From Trichuris trichiura (lineage: Eukaryota > Nematoda > Enoplea > Trichinellida > Trichuridae): a stretch of DNA of 64,000 nucleotides. The DNA lies in NCBI GenBank assembly GCA_037903355.1, contig JBAJFE010000004.1, forward strand, positions 2,356,001-2,420,000, in the 5' to 3' direction. This document shows, piece by piece, positions 46,355 to 59,120 of this stretch; position 1 is the stretch's first letter; each line of letters starts with the position of its first letter. The notes beneath the pieces were generated by a model, which saw nothing but the letters and a program-made list of their open reading frames with translations, made no database searches and was not told the origin of the DNA. Position numbers and translations under genes: made by a program.

Positions 46355-46389
46355 CTAAAGCTTTCGGAACGTTTTACTTCCGTCGTCAG
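46355..46389 (-). ncRNA. Hammerhead-ribozyme-like motif 2
   Basis: On the minus strand: CTGACGA, C, stem GGAA/TTCC with a longer loop, then GAAAGCTTT. Core bases are intact and the layout is the same as motif 1. Stem I unclear. Confidence 0.45.
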
Positions 46390-46400
46390 TGAGGTGGTGG

Positions 46401-47676
46401 AGGAGTTGTTATTCTCCGAAGAGCGCAGATGTGTTCTTCTGGTGTGGGAAAACAATTGATGAGCGGTAAGGTGCCAGCTTTTTTGGGCGGACGATTTAGC
46501 CAAAATGAAATTGAAAATTGTGCGCGAAAAGGTAGTTTTACATCTTTGCAGCTATTAAATGGGGCCGCTGGATGGGAAGCAAGTTCAGTAAGCAATAGGT
46601 GGTTTTGCTGCGGTTATTTTGACTCGAATCTTAAGGGGAAGATTTTATATAGAGATTACTAAGCATCAATGCTTGACAATAAAACGAAGGGCTTTGATGG
46701 AAACGATTAACTACAGCAGTTTGTAATTTAAGTGAACGCTCAAAGTTCATTGAAATGTGAGCAGACGCATTGGAAATGGATTAAAGGTACGAAGAAGTAT
46801 TGAATGATCAACTGCTGAAATCGGGCAACATTAGCTATGAATTCATGAAAGGCTGCTGGAGGGTGAACAGGGCAGCAGTCGACGCCTTAAAGCTGCCTAT
46901 GAATGATGATGCATTAAGGTGCGGTAGAAGACGCGAAAACTTGAAACACTTTTAAAAATTTCTTAACGGATTCGAAAATACGCGCGCGTCTACGCGCATT
47001 AGGCTAAGATTCCATAGAAAGGTTTTTGCCTGGAAAAAAACTCTTCATAACGTCAGCCAGCGAAATAATAGCATACACAATTGGAAGTTTGTTTCGACTA
47101 TGCAGTGGCTACCAAAACGGTTGACAAATAGAGCGGGATATTCATACATCCACGTGAAGAGATCGTCAGGGTCAGTTGGTTTTAGGATTTTGGTTGCCTT
47201 TCGTCAGAGTCGTCGGATGCTTGAATTCTGAATGAATAAATGAGTCAACAAAACTCCATATTAATAGAAAGGCGTCATTTTGTTACGCGACAGGATATAA
47301 GGAATTTAACGGCGAATAAACGATGATCGCTGGCAAAATTGACAAAGTGCAAATCGTCGTCTATCTAACAATAATTGGGTTCTTCTTGGTTGTTCGCATG
47401 AAGTGTATACGAGTTCGCGACGGTTATGTAAATTTTAATTTACCTTTTTGCGCTTTCAGCTTGTTTAATACTGAAAAGGCAGTGTTTCGAAATCATGCAG
47501 CAAAATCTTGCAGCTGTGTGATTCTCTATCGCCTTCGTACAAGAGTCTTTAGCCTTTGTTTAAAAATACAACTCTTTTTGTGATTTGAATGCTTACATAG
47601 CAACTGACGGCTGTATAGGCTTATCGTACTTGAAAATCAAAACAGAAGACAACAGTATGACTTGATTATTCTAAAC
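46401..47676. other. 1.3 kb with nothing recognised
   Basis: Frames 46429-46662 and 47323-47583 show no motif. Likely repeat-derived but I cannot classify it. Confidence 0.3.
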
Positions 47677-47876
47677 CCGTGTTTCTCAGCGTGGGTACTG
47701 TGGCCCCTGAGAGTCCTGGGAGATCTTAGGGGGGCCCTGGAAGAGACCTTGTAGGATAATGCGGCAGGACATTGTCCCAGTCAACGGTGGGCCCTGACAA
47801 GGCCTAGGGGGGGGGGCCCTGGTGGCCCCTGATAAGACCCAGGGGGCCTTGGAGCAAAAAAGGTTGAGAAACTATG
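47677..47876. mobile_element. hAT-type MITE, inverted copy of the 30923 family
   Basis: Ends CCGTGTTTCTCAGC and GTTGAGAAACTATG, GC-rich core with GGGGGCCC runs and the shared words AGGATAATGCGGCAGGACAT and GACAAGGCCTAGG in inverse order. The flanking 8-mers match only partly, so it is older than the other copy. Confidence 0.8.
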
Positions 47877-50014
47877 CGTTAGACAAATGAACTAATCAAC
47901 AGCCTGCATCGCCTATTGCAAGCGTCAGTTTGAAGTGGTAGCACCAATTAAATGCGCCATACCTGCACATCGAAGTTGACATATTGTTGCGTTCAAAGTT
48001 CTGCTCAATATTTTAGCACCTCGTTGGAACCAGTTCCTTTTATAGCTTATAAAATATGTAGCATGAAGGCGCTTATTTTATTCTTTAAAAGCTACATTTC
48101 AGGGGTGTAGTATGTTCAAAAGTCGCTATTAATGATGCGCAGTTTTTATTCCAAGATTACGGCAGTAAGTTTACCTTGAAAATGCAGCTTATGCCGAAGC
48201 GCACAGAAGAGTTCCATAGTTTTCACACGAGAAACTACTGCGAAACGTACTGTCCTTACCACACGTAAAACATGCTTAAGCTCCCATTATTTGGCTCCGA
48301 CGCCTTCGCTTCGTTGACCAGCGAGATTTTTATGCAAACATTCAGGGCAGCTAAATTCTGATAAGGTACATTAATATTATACTCTTTTCTTTCTCATTAG
48401 TCGTTTCCGTTAGACGCGTTTAAGCACTCTACTTCTGAGTAAAATCAGGTTCCGTTAGTTCAAGTAAGCGCCTGTTTCTCAAATGAAACTTACTAGTCAT
48501 TTTAAGCTTACCGCCGCTCAGGCCGCGGGGAGATAGTTTTAAGTTTAAGCTTAGGCTGCCTATGGCTTCTTGGTACAAGAGAACGTGACTGTTGGTCAAC
48601 CTCCAGTATTCCCGCGCGTCTAATGGAAAGGAACCTCAACTTAGTTTATTTCCTGTTGGTAAACTTAATGTTAACTCTATGTATGACAACAGGAACATGA
48701 GGCATGTGAAGCTCCCTTTGTAACTTCCCACTCTAGTCTTTTTCGTTGCAGTATTATTTCTAGCATACAGAGCCTCTGGCTACTTCCATTTCATAAATCA
48801 TAGAGACCTTGGACGAATACTTTCTTGTCTTCAAAGGGCGTCAATCCTTCGTCTATCGCTTTTTCGATTGCTTTTTTCTGTTTAAAGACTACAGCTTTTC
48901 AGATACACTTTTACGTAAAGTGCGTAACAGCCATGCTGGGATTTCTTGACCAATAGAGCTTTCGGCTCAGTTAATTATTGCAAATAATTGGCAGCTTCTT
49001 TTCCCTTTTATTACGGGTTTCCTGTTTTCCATCTGAAAGTTTTCTGCGGAGCTTCTAGCCCCAACCTTGGGCCACCTTCAGCGCAAACAGCCAAACAAAC
49101 AAAGCTATAGCAAAAGCTCTCTTTGCCTTCGCCAGGTTTGGCTGGTGAAAAGCTTTTTCGTATTACCAAACGATGGGGTATCCTGTTGAGTGGATGCTTT
49201 GCTCATCGAAGTTAACTCCAGCTGGCCACAGTTACCTCAGAGCAGTCTCTACGCAGTCATTCTCAGTTAAGCTCTTCACCAGCCAATCCTGGCGAATGCA
49301 AAGAGAGGTTTTGCGACAGTTTTGCATGCTTGGTTGTTTGCGTTCAAGGCGGCCAAAGTTTCAGGCCGAACGCTTCGCAGAAACATTTAAGATGAACAGT
49401 GGGAAATTTGTAATAAATGAAAAAAATTCTCTAATAACGCGAAAGAACAAGTGGAAACCAACTAAACATAATTCACAGCTGTGTCCAGCTGCTGCAAGTC
49501 AAAACGTAATTTTAGCTGGAACGTACACTACACTGTACGCTCCCAGATAAATATGTTCGCTTTATTTACTAGCACAGAAGCCAAAAAGAACAATAGGTTT
49601 TTTTAGAAAAACAGTCATAAAAGAAGACGGTTGCGAGGTAATGAACGAACCACTGAAATACATTATGTGATAACATATTTTATTTCAGTCAACGAAACCA
49701 CAGAAGGTGAATGAGAAAAGCGGACTAATAGTGGAGATTCATATCGAAAAGATAAGACGAAGTTACTGCAGCATGTGAATCTGCAACTCGTATTTGAGAG
49801 GCCATTTTTTATTGGATGACTGGCTGCGTCAGTTCATGGTAACAGCTTCAACAGACTTGCAGCTTCTTTGCATGCATGTGTGCTCCACGCTTCGCCGTAC
49901 TGCTGCAAGCGTCTTTTTGTATGTTAGCAAAGTGCTCTCTTTTCGAGCACTAAGGCCGAACGTATCGCATCGTCAGCATCTGTATAACTCTCTTGTATCA
50001 TATCTTTAATATCT

Positions 50015-50287
50015 TTATAGCAGTTCCCATTTTGGATGCCTTATATCATTCTTATGATAAACATTGGTTTTATGCAGCCATACTGCACACAACCAGTACT
50101 CCCATGGACACAGCACTCTCTTACAGTCATTGCAAATGTAAAAATGCTTTCTGCTCTCCATCCATAGACTGCTTTCTCTCCGATCATTTCTTCTTAACGA
50201 ATATCTTCCGTCAGACCAATTTTGTTGGCCCATATCATTGATGCGACTTCCAGCTTGCAATGCTCTGCGCAAAGCTTCTCGGTACAT
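50015..50287 (-). pseudogene. Possible piggyBac-type Cys-rich C-terminus, copy A
   Basis: A 90-codon minus frame ending in FYICNDCKRVLCPWEYWLC and H-x5-H. The spacing C-x2-C-x4-C-x6-C after a basic stretch resembles the cross-brace zinc finger at the end of piggyBac transposases. No catalytic domain was recognised upstream. Unsure. Confidence 0.3.
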
Positions 50288-51467
50288 ATCGTCGACGCAT
50301 ATTATCTGAGCCAGTGTTTCACATATCGTGCTCTTCTCACTCTCGGTAAAGTGTCACAAGAGAAGGCTTTGCTAAGCCGCCACTCTTCACGTCTACAGAG
50401 AGAAGAAATGAAGTATGAAACTTTATCAGCCAGTCAACACCTTAGTTCAAAGTGTGTGCAGGTCTTTGTTAATGTTACCTGCGCATCAACTTTGCTTTAA
50501 CCTTATAAAAATCCTTTGACGTGCCATTTGAGGCTATGCTTATTAGTTTTGGAATCGTTTGTTCACATGACGAATGATACGCCTAAGAAAAAGCAAGCGC
50601 ATCATAGATGAGCGTCACAATGATAAAAATCATCATATGCAACAATCGTAACTCTTTTATTTTTCCCAAAATCTTCGGCACTGCTGACGATACCATTATA
50701 GCAGATCGTCACGGCTACCACCATTTCTGTAAGTGTGATCGGCTAATCGTAAGAAAAAGTTGAATAACTGGCTTCGCTTTAAAAAAAAGCAAACGTCCAC
50801 GTTGAAAAAGAGTTCAGAACTTGAGAACTCTTTATCTCAGCTTGCTCTACCGCGTAAACAAAGTAACACAACTGAACAGTAACTGCAGAATCTGGAAACC
50901 GGCTATCACACGTCAACTATTCACAAGCAGCTAGCTGTACATGCTTGCAGCGACCAGATAGAAACCATTTCTAGTCGGCCTTTTCGGTTACTAATGAAAT
51001 GGGCTAATTGACGGTACCCCCAAGAATTGAATTCGCCGTACCGGCACATCAAAGTTGACATTTTGTTGCGTTTAAAGTTCTGTTCAATGTTTTACCACCT
51101 TGTTGGAATCAGTTGCTCTTATAGCTTGTAAGCTTTGTAACATAACAGGGCTTACTTTATTCTTTAAAAGCTACATTTCAGGGGAGTAGTTTGTTCAAAA
51201 GTCGCTATTACTGATGCGCAGTTTTTATTCGAAAATTACTGCAGTCAGTTTACTTTGAAAATGTAGGCTATGCCAAAGAGCACGTGAAGGTCCATAATTT
51301 TCGCATGAGAATTACTACGGAACGTACTGTGCTTACCAAACGTAAAATATGCTTCAGCTCTCATTATTTGGCCTCCGCGCCTGTGGCCAGTTGGCCAGCG
51401 AGATTCTTATGCAAACCTTCAGGGCAGTTAAATTCTGGTAAAGCAAATTAATATTATACTCTTTTCT

Positions 51468-51575
51468 GAATACTTGGTTTTAATTTAAGACCGCTGAAGA
51501 CGGGTCTCGATTGACCCGATAGCTCTGGAGTTTTTCACACATAAAAACGAGCATCTATCCGTAATAAAGTTTTTC
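51468..51575 (+). mobile_element. 108-bp retro-insertion with 15-bp TSD, in array copy B only
   Basis: Inserted between two perfect copies of ATTATACTCTTTTCT (51453-51467, 51576-51590). Array copies A and C have an unoccupied site. It contains a hammerhead-like fold and ends in AATAAAGTTTTTC. Confidence 0.85.
51494..51525 (+). ncRNA. Hammerhead-ribozyme-like motif 3 (core mutated)
   Basis: CTGAAGA, C, stem GGGTC/GACCC with a 6-nt loop, then GATAGCT: one change in the GAAA box compared with the motifs at 46164 and 46355. Probably inactive. Confidence 0.4.
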
Positions 51576-53209
51576 ATTATACTCTTTTCTTTCTCATAAG
51601 TCGTTTCTGTTAGACGCGCTAAAGTATTGTAGGTGGAAGTAAAACCAAGCTCAATTAGTCCGAGTAAGCGCCTGTTTTTCAAACGAAACTTACTGGTCAT
51701 TTTAAGCTTACCGCCGCTCAGGTCGCGGGGAAATAATTTTAAGTTTTAGCTTAGGCTGCCTGGGGTTTCTTGGTACAAGAAAACGTGACTGTTGGTCAAC
51801 CTTCAGTATTCCCGCGCGTCTAATTGAAAGGAACCTCAACTTAGTTTATTTCCTGTTGGTAAACTTAACTTTAATTCAATGTATCACAGAAACATGCGGA
51901 GGATGAAGCTCGATTTTCAGCTTCCCATTCTAGTGTTTTTCGTTGCAATCTTAATTGTAGCATTCAGAGCCTGACACTACTTCCATTTGTTAAATCATGG
52001 AGACCTTGGACGAGTACTTCATTGTCTTTAAAGGGCGTCAGTCCTTTGTGTATCGTGTTTTGGATTGCCTTTTACCGTTTATGGACTACAGTCCCTCAGA
52101 TATACTTTTAAATAAAGTGCGTAATAGCCATGCTTGGTTTTCTTGGTCAATAGAGCTTTCCACTCAGTTAATTATTGCAAATAATTGGCAGCTTCTTTTC
52201 CCTTTTATTGCGGATATCCTGTTTTTCATCTGAAAGTTTTCTGCGGAGCTCCTAGGCCCAATCGTGGGCCGCCTTCAGCGCCAACAACCAAACAAACACA
52301 GATAGAGCAGAAGCTCTCTTCTCCCTCACCAGGATTGGCTGGTGAAAAGCTTTTCCGTATTACCAGTCGACGTGGTTTGCTGTCGAGTAGATGCTTTGCT
52401 CATCGAAGTTAACTCCAGCTTGCCACTGTCAGTTCATAGCAGTCTTTATGCAGTCGTTCTCAGTTAATCTCTTCACCAGCCAATCCTGCCGAATGCAAAG
52501 AGAGGTTTTGTGACAGTTTTCCATGCTTGGTTGTTTGCGCTCAAGGCGGGCAAAGTTTCAGGCCGAACGCTTCGCAGAAACATTTATGATGAACAATGGG
52601 AAATTTGTAATAAATACGAAATTTTCTAATACCGCTAAAGAACAAGTGGGAACCAACTAAACATAATTCACGGGTGTGTTCAGCTGCTACAAGTCAAAAA
52701 GTAATTTTAACTGGAACGTACACTACACTGTATGCTCTCAGATAGGAATGTTCGCTTGATTTACTACCACAGAAGCCAAAAAGAACAATAGGTTTTTTTA
52801 GAAAAACATTCATAAAAGAAGACGGTTGCGAGGTAATGAACGAACCACTGGAATACATTATGTGATAACATATTTTATTTCAGTCAACGAAACCACAGAA
52901 GGTGAATGAGAAAAGCGGACTAATAGTGGAGATTCATACCGAAAAGATAAGACGAAGTTACTGCAGCATGTGAATCTGCAACTCGTATTTGAGAGGCAAT
53001 TTTTTATTGGATGACTGGCTGCGTCAGTTCATGGTGACAGCTTCAACAGACTTGCAGCTTCTTTGCATGCATGTGTGCGCCACGCTTTGCCGTACTGCTG
53101 CAAGCGTCTTTTTGTATGTTAGCAAAGTGCTCTCTTTTCGAGCACTAAGGCCGAACGTATCGCATCGTCAGCATCTGTATAACTCTCTTGTATCATATCT
53201 TTAATATCT

Positions 53210-53482
53210 TTATAGCAGTTCCCATTTTGGATGCCTTATATCATTCTTATGATAAACATTGGTTTTATGCAGCCATACTGCACACAACCAGTACTCCCAT
53301 GGACACAGCACTCTCTTACAGTCATTGCAAATGTAAAAATGCTTTCTGCTCTCCATCCATAGACTGCTTTCTCTCCGATCATTTCTTCTTAACGAATATC
53401 TTCCGTCAGACCAATTTTGTTGGCCCATATCATTGATGCGACTTCCAGCTTGCAATGCTCTGCGCAAAGCTTCTCGGTACAT
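53210..53482 (-). pseudogene. Possible piggyBac-type Cys-rich C-terminus, copy B
   Basis: The encoded 90 residues are identical to those of the copy at 50015-50287 and come from the next array unit. Confidence 0.3.
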
Positions 53483-55040
53483 ATCGTCGACGCATATTAT
53501 CTGAGCCAGTGTTTCACATATCGTGCTCTTCTAACTCTCGGTAAAGTGTCACAAGAGAAGGCTTTGCTAAGCCGCCACTCTTCACGTCTACAGAGAGAAG
53601 AAATGAAGTATGAAACTTTATCAGTCAGTCAATACCTTAGTTCAAAGTGTGTGCAGGTCTTTTGTTAATGTTACCTGCGCATCAACTTTGCTTTAACCTT
53701 ATAAAAATCCTTTGACGTGCCATTTGAGGCTATGCTTATTAGTTTTGGAATCGTTTGTTCACATGACGAATGATACGCCTAAGAAAAAGCAAGCGCATCA
53801 TAGATGAGCGTCACAATGATGAAAATCATCATATGCAACAATCGTAACGCTTTTATTTTTCCCAAAATCTTCGGCACTGCTGACGATACCATTATAGCAG
53901 ATCGTCACGGCTACCACCATTTCTGTAAGTGTGATCGGTTAATCGTAAGAAAAAGTTGAATAACTGGCTTCGCTTTTTAAGAAAGCAAACGTCCACGTTG
54001 AAAAAGAGTTCAGAGCTTGAGAACTCTCGATTTCAGCTTACTCTGCCGCGTAAAAAAAGTAACACAACTGAACAATAACCGCAGAATCTGGAAACCGGCT
54101 ACCACACGTCAACTATTCACAAGCAGCTAGCTTTACGTGCTTGCAGCGACCAGATAGAAACCATTTCTAGTCGGCCTTTTCGGTTACTAATGAAATGGGC
54201 TAATTGAGGGTACCCCCAAGAATTGAATTCCCCGTACCTGCACATCAAAGTTGACATTTTGTTACGCATAGAGTTCTGTTCAATGATCTAGCACCTTGTT
54301 GGAATCAGTTGCTCTTATAGCTTGTAAGCTTTGTAACATAACAGGGCTTACTTTATTCTTTAAAAGCTACATTTCAGGGAGCAGTTTGTTCAAAAGTCCT
54401 TATTGCTGATGCGCAGTTTTTATTCGAAGATTACGGCAGTCAGTTTACTGCGAAAATGTAGCCTATGCCAAAGCGCACGTAAAGTTCCATAGTTTTCACG
54501 TGAGAAACTACTATAAAAGGTACTGCCCTTCCCAAACGTGAAATATGCTTCAGCTCACATTATTTGGCCTCAAGGCGTGCAGGTGGGTGACCAGCGACAT
54601 TTTTATGCAAACTTTCAGTGCAGTTAAATTGTAGTATGACACGTTAATATTATACTGTTTTCTTTCTCGTTAGTCCTTTCCAAGGAACCCTTTAAGTACT
54701 GTAGATGGAAGTAAAATTAAGTTCAGTTAGTCCAAGGAGGCAAGTGTCTGCAGCACAGAGCTTACTGGGCATTCGATGGCTACCGTCGCTCGGGCCGCGA
54801 GGAATCAATTTTAGGCTGAATGCTAGGCTGTCTTGGGTTACTTGGTATAAGAAAACGTGACCGCATTTCAACCTGCAATAATCCCGCGCGTCTGATGGAA
54901 AACAGCCTTAATTTAGTTTATTGCTGTTCGCATAAAGTTAATGTTAACTTTGTGTACTACAATAGGAACATGAGTCTTTTGAAGCGCAATTTTTAGCTTC
55001 CTACTTTAATCTTTTTCGTTGCAGTGTAAATTGTAGCGTA

Positions 55041-55297
55041 ATTGCGACTGAAGAAATGTCTTACATCAGAGGCTGCAGTGGTCAAATGCGGTATGCGCAG
55101 ATAAATATGAGAACGGCTGAACAAATTCTGCCGAGTCCAATTGGTCCTCTGAGAACTAAACGTAGGACCTGTAACCTGCCGCACAAAAACCTGTTTTTCT
55201 GCACATGTTTCCTGCAAAGTTTCATGAAAAAAGCATGATCATCTGACTGACGATAGCCAGTCTTTTGACATCAATTAAAGATTTACCCTTCGTAGCG
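55041..55297. other. Junction after the tandem array
   Basis: Copy C of the array breaks off here into unrelated sequence. No gene. Confidence 0.4.
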
Positions 55298-55452
55298 AGA
55301 CTCCGCCTGCGCGCATTGCTTTGCGTATGAAGCGATTTCGCACATGTTTTCATGCGCTCACTGCCGCGTATTGCCGCTTTGTGACATAAACGTATCGCTT
55401 TTACAACAGAGCTTTATTTTTCCTGTACAAACAAACAGCTCAAATAGTCGTG
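55298..55452 (+). repeat. ~155-bp dispersed repeat, copy 1
   Basis: GCGAGACTCCGCCTG, GCGCATTGCTTTG, GCGCTCACTGCCGC and CGCTTTGTGAC reappear at 61294-61448 in the same orientation at about 80% identity. It may be a solo-LTR fragment of the gypsy element at 61625. Confidence 0.75.
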
Positions 55453-57880
55453 ATAAAGACACGTTGAGACGTGGCATCAATGAATCGATAAGAAGTGCTC
55501 AAAGGCCCTTTTGTCTCGTTGAAACTTTGAAAAGAGCCTTCTCGGCCTGCTCGTTGTTGCTGCTTTATACAGGCAAAGGTGTTTGCGGAAGCGTCGTCGT
55601 CTACGTCTAAAATTTCGACAGGCGAAAACATCTTCACATCAAAGTTTATCACTTAATAAATCTTGGCTAACTGTGTGAAAATCATTTATACGTTTTCTGA
55701 TAAATCTGTGAAGATGTGGAGGTTGGCTTACATCATTAGGCATCGTATCATTGTGCAGCACAAACTATTTATGTGCTTTAAAGGCTGGCAACGCTTTGGG
55801 GCGCGACCGGTCCCGTAGTCAGTACTGAATCTGAGTGAGATGAAATTCTGCATGCGAGCGCTTCAAATTACGTAAAACTGGTCTTATTTCCAGAGCCCTA
55901 AAAAGGACCTACCACCCTAAAAGCCTACAAGTAAAATGCAAGTTCTTTCATTTAAAACCCCCATTTTGTTCCGTGCCTATCTAAGCTAAAGTCTTAATAG
56001 CAGGCTTACGCTTCAACTTAAATTTAGTGTGCCGAATAACAAGTCCAGCATCGGGTAATTAAGGGTCAGCGGTCAGGATTCCGCAGCTGCTGTTATCTTG
56101 TGACGAGGCGTTTTTCCCTTCTATAGCTGGGTGCCACCTGTTGTTGTTATGATCAGCCCCGTGTTGACCTTAAGAGTGTATAAGAGCAATGACAAGCCAA
56201 GGTGGGCAGCGTGCGTAGTTCGTGGTACCGAACAAGTTGTCGATTGTCGATCGTTGTCGTTGGGATATCTTTAATAAGTCGTTGCGAATCAGAGCTCTGC
56301 CACATTTAGGAAACACAGAAAAGATGGCGGACAAGAAAATCAGGCACAGGACGACCATCGACATCATAATTTTTAACGGCCGTTCTGTTATATCATTGCT
56401 TAAGCTTAAACGCTCTTTATACATAGCCTAATACAGAATTCTTTCACCAGTTGCAACTTAAGATCGCTTAATCTGCAGCTTGTGTGCGACGTTTTCCAGG
56501 TGATGATAAACCTTTTTGGCTGTCAATTTGCCTACGTTTCTACCAACAGTTTGCGGATTGCCAGTGAAAGCTTATTTGTTTTCGGCATTTATAAATTTAG
56601 TTTCTTGGACTCCCGCAGACAACCTACCGCAGCCCTTGAAAAGTAGCTTACTTGCTAGAACAGCGTTGCCAATCCTGCTGTTGTCTTACCTAAACCCAAG
56701 CCAGGATGAAAAAATTTTTTTTCGGCCCAGGCTACGGTTTAAGAAAAATAAGATTGCAAGATTTTTGAAAAAGAACCTGAGTTTAGGAATTATGGTAGGT
56801 TCTTTAGGGATCTCTGCGAAACAAAACCAAAATTTCGTTCGTTACGGTCACCATGAGGCTTGTAGATACAATGTTCCCCGTAATTTGTTCAACTCTGATC
56901 AAAAGTAGAAAGCGGCTAAAATGACACTCCAAGAAAGTCGCTGACCGATAAACCCATGTAAGCAGTTAGGATAAAAGCATTTACTCAACTTGCAGTTTCC
57001 ATCGTGGTGTTGATCACCTGTCGATGACAGATGAAAAACCTTTTTTCTTAGCCATTGAAGCTTTCAAAACCGTAGGGTTTTTTCGGAAGGCTGATATTTA
57101 CTGACCTCCTCTACACTGGTAACGACATGCTCACATAACGTTCAGTTTCCGCTCTCAATAAATAAAACTGCCTAATGAACGAGTTCCCGCAAATGAAATG
57201 CAATAAACTAGAACCGTTCTGTTCGGAAACTTTTTTCTCAAATAAGGTTTCGGCGTCGAGGACGATTTCGGCAAGAAAACTGAAATGATTCAGAGCACCA
57301 GAACTCCCCTTATTGTTTTGCAAATACTTATTAATTCTTTCTTCACTGCAAAGTGGGCAAATATAAAACAGTCCATTGATGGTCATTCACGCGTCGTATG
57401 TGCTAGCGTGCATTTCGCTTGATCTGACCAAGGTAAGAAAGTCTGCTAGTTTCAGCGTATATCGCTGCTCTACCCTATTTCCATGCACATTTTCAATGCT
57501 ACGTTACAGTGCGGCAACTCGTTATTTCACCGGCAAAACAGGAAAAAGCAATACAACACTGCTGTTACTCAAAAAGTTTATTTCAGCAACGAGCAAAACT
57601 TTCAATCACCTGAAGAAATAATAGGAAGCCAACATAGTAGAGAATGATAAGCCACATGGATGGACAACATTTTTCGTCACATAGCGTTGCAAAATACTCA
57701 AAAGGGACAAAGCATAAACGTGAGTATCATAAAAACAAACTTTCGATACAACTGCCACCAGTGCTGTACAGGCCACTATTATCCAGTTTAAATTAGTGTA
57801 CACTCCATTCAGGCTGACAGGCGTCGACCTAAGGCGCACTTTTCATTGCATACCGTAGAAAGCATCAGCACCACCAGCAA
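55453..57880. other. 2.4 kb without a supportable gene
   Basis: Frames at 56170-56424 (minus, a hydrophobic leader followed by a short Cys-containing peptide), 56516-56908 (plus, 130 codons) and 57111-57386 (minus) have no recognisable domain. The first could be a secreted peptide, but evidence is only the leader. Confidence 0.3.
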
Positions 57881-59120
57881 TAGCTTCAAGATTTTTCTGG
57901 TGCTTTCTATGAAAACGAAACAAATGCATTTTCCCCACCGGATATTGTGCTATGCAAATCAAAGTCCATCATTCAGCGCCTCCATATTACTGGCTCAACA
58001 CAACTTAAATTGACGTACTAGCTGGACCAGCAGTGTAGTCCAGGCGAGAGGTAGTAACGATTCGACAGTAAAAGCGCCCTTCATAAGCTACCTGGAAGCT
58101 TGGTATATCTTTGAATTATTATTCAACGTTTGGCGTTAGTACGGAAAGCAAGGAGGCAAATGCCTCTAAGAAATATCATCACCGCCAAATTCAAGTTCGG
58201 TTATAGGAACGACTGCAACTACGCACGCGATGCGCAGTCATAGACACTCCATAGATGGTAAACACCACTTCAAAAAGCCACTGAACAGCATAAAAAAAAT
58301 GATTTATATCATTGCGAATAGCAAGTTGTGAGACCAGCAGTGTCTCCATTCCCCAGAATTTAGGGGAGGGTCTGCACAAGCTACAGCCACCTTTATTTGA
58401 TATCGTATAAGCGGGAGCTGCCCTGGCCGTCAGTCATGGAGACTCTGAAATTAGTGATCATCACCGTACTCTTTCTCGCTTCGAAAAGACGTTGAACAGC
58501 TCGAAAAGAATACCATTTTATATCATCTTCAGTAGTACTGTGTGAGACCAACAGTACCTCATAGCTCCTGTATCGAGGGAAGGGCCACACAGGCTCAACC
58601 GCCTTTATATGATATCGTAGAAGGGGGAGCTGCTGTGGCCGCATTTCAAATGAGCACGGAGGAGAAGCGCTCTTGTTTTCAACGAGTATCATTCAACTCA
58701 AACTTGGAGCCGCAGGCTTGGACAAATGGAATTTAATATCTCTCCAGCCAAACAGACACGACCAGTACTACTCGCTTGTTTGTCTTAGGGTCATTGTCCA
58801 ACTGAAGGAAACCAAAATGCCCACCGCCTTGTGGTGGCAATCCATATCGTTATGCAGACCAAGTGCATCCTGATCCTGCGGCGCAGTTGCATGTGAAATC
58901 GAAAAGTATGAGTAGGCAACCGACGAACACAGGTCAGCCGCTGATGTGAGCCAGATATCATTAAAATATTTTTTATCTGCTAACAGTTATTGCGCCATCT
59001 GCATAATATCATAAAAAACAGACGAACGCGCATTTCATATCATTCACCACTGTTACGGACGAGCACAGAAGATACGTCGACTGTGCCGTCCTGATATCAT
59101 TATCCGTCATCGGCGTCTTT
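57881..59120. repeat. Degenerate repeats rich in ATATCAT
   Basis: A block of about 213 bp occurs twice in tandem: GTGTGAGACCA(G/A)CAGT at 58328 and 58541, GGGAGCTGC at about 58410 and 58628. The word ATATCAT recurs at irregular spacing to about 60600. Confidence 0.55.

Larger units (their letters stand above)
46014..46400. mobile_element. Penelope-like element terminal fragments
   Basis: The GC-rich stretch 46070-46215 contains a hammerhead-like fold on the plus strand followed by AATAAA. A second fold lies on the minus strand at 46355-46389, with the CTACCAACGGATGGATGAGC word at 46030. These traits fit ends of Penelope-like retroelements, whose terminal repeats carry hammerhead ribozymes. 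No reverse transcriptase was seen here. Confidence 0.45.
47940..55040 (+). repeat. Tandem array of a 3.1-3.2-kb unit, 2.3 copies
   Basis: Unit starts are marked by AGTTGACAT(A/T)TTGTTGCGTT-like words at 47972, 51054 and 54249 (periods 3,082 and 3,195 bp). Copy A runs 47940-51020, B 51021-54215, and C stops at about 55040. The 51,000 and 54,200 junctions share GGGCTAATTGA-GGTACCCCCAAGAATTGAATT. Divergence is uneven: the second half of A and B is nearly identical, the first half clearly less so. Confidence 0.92.

Noticed and set aside
56170..56424. Neuropeptide precursor
   Set aside because: It has a hydrophobic leader but no dibasic-flanked repeated peptides or amidation Gly pattern.
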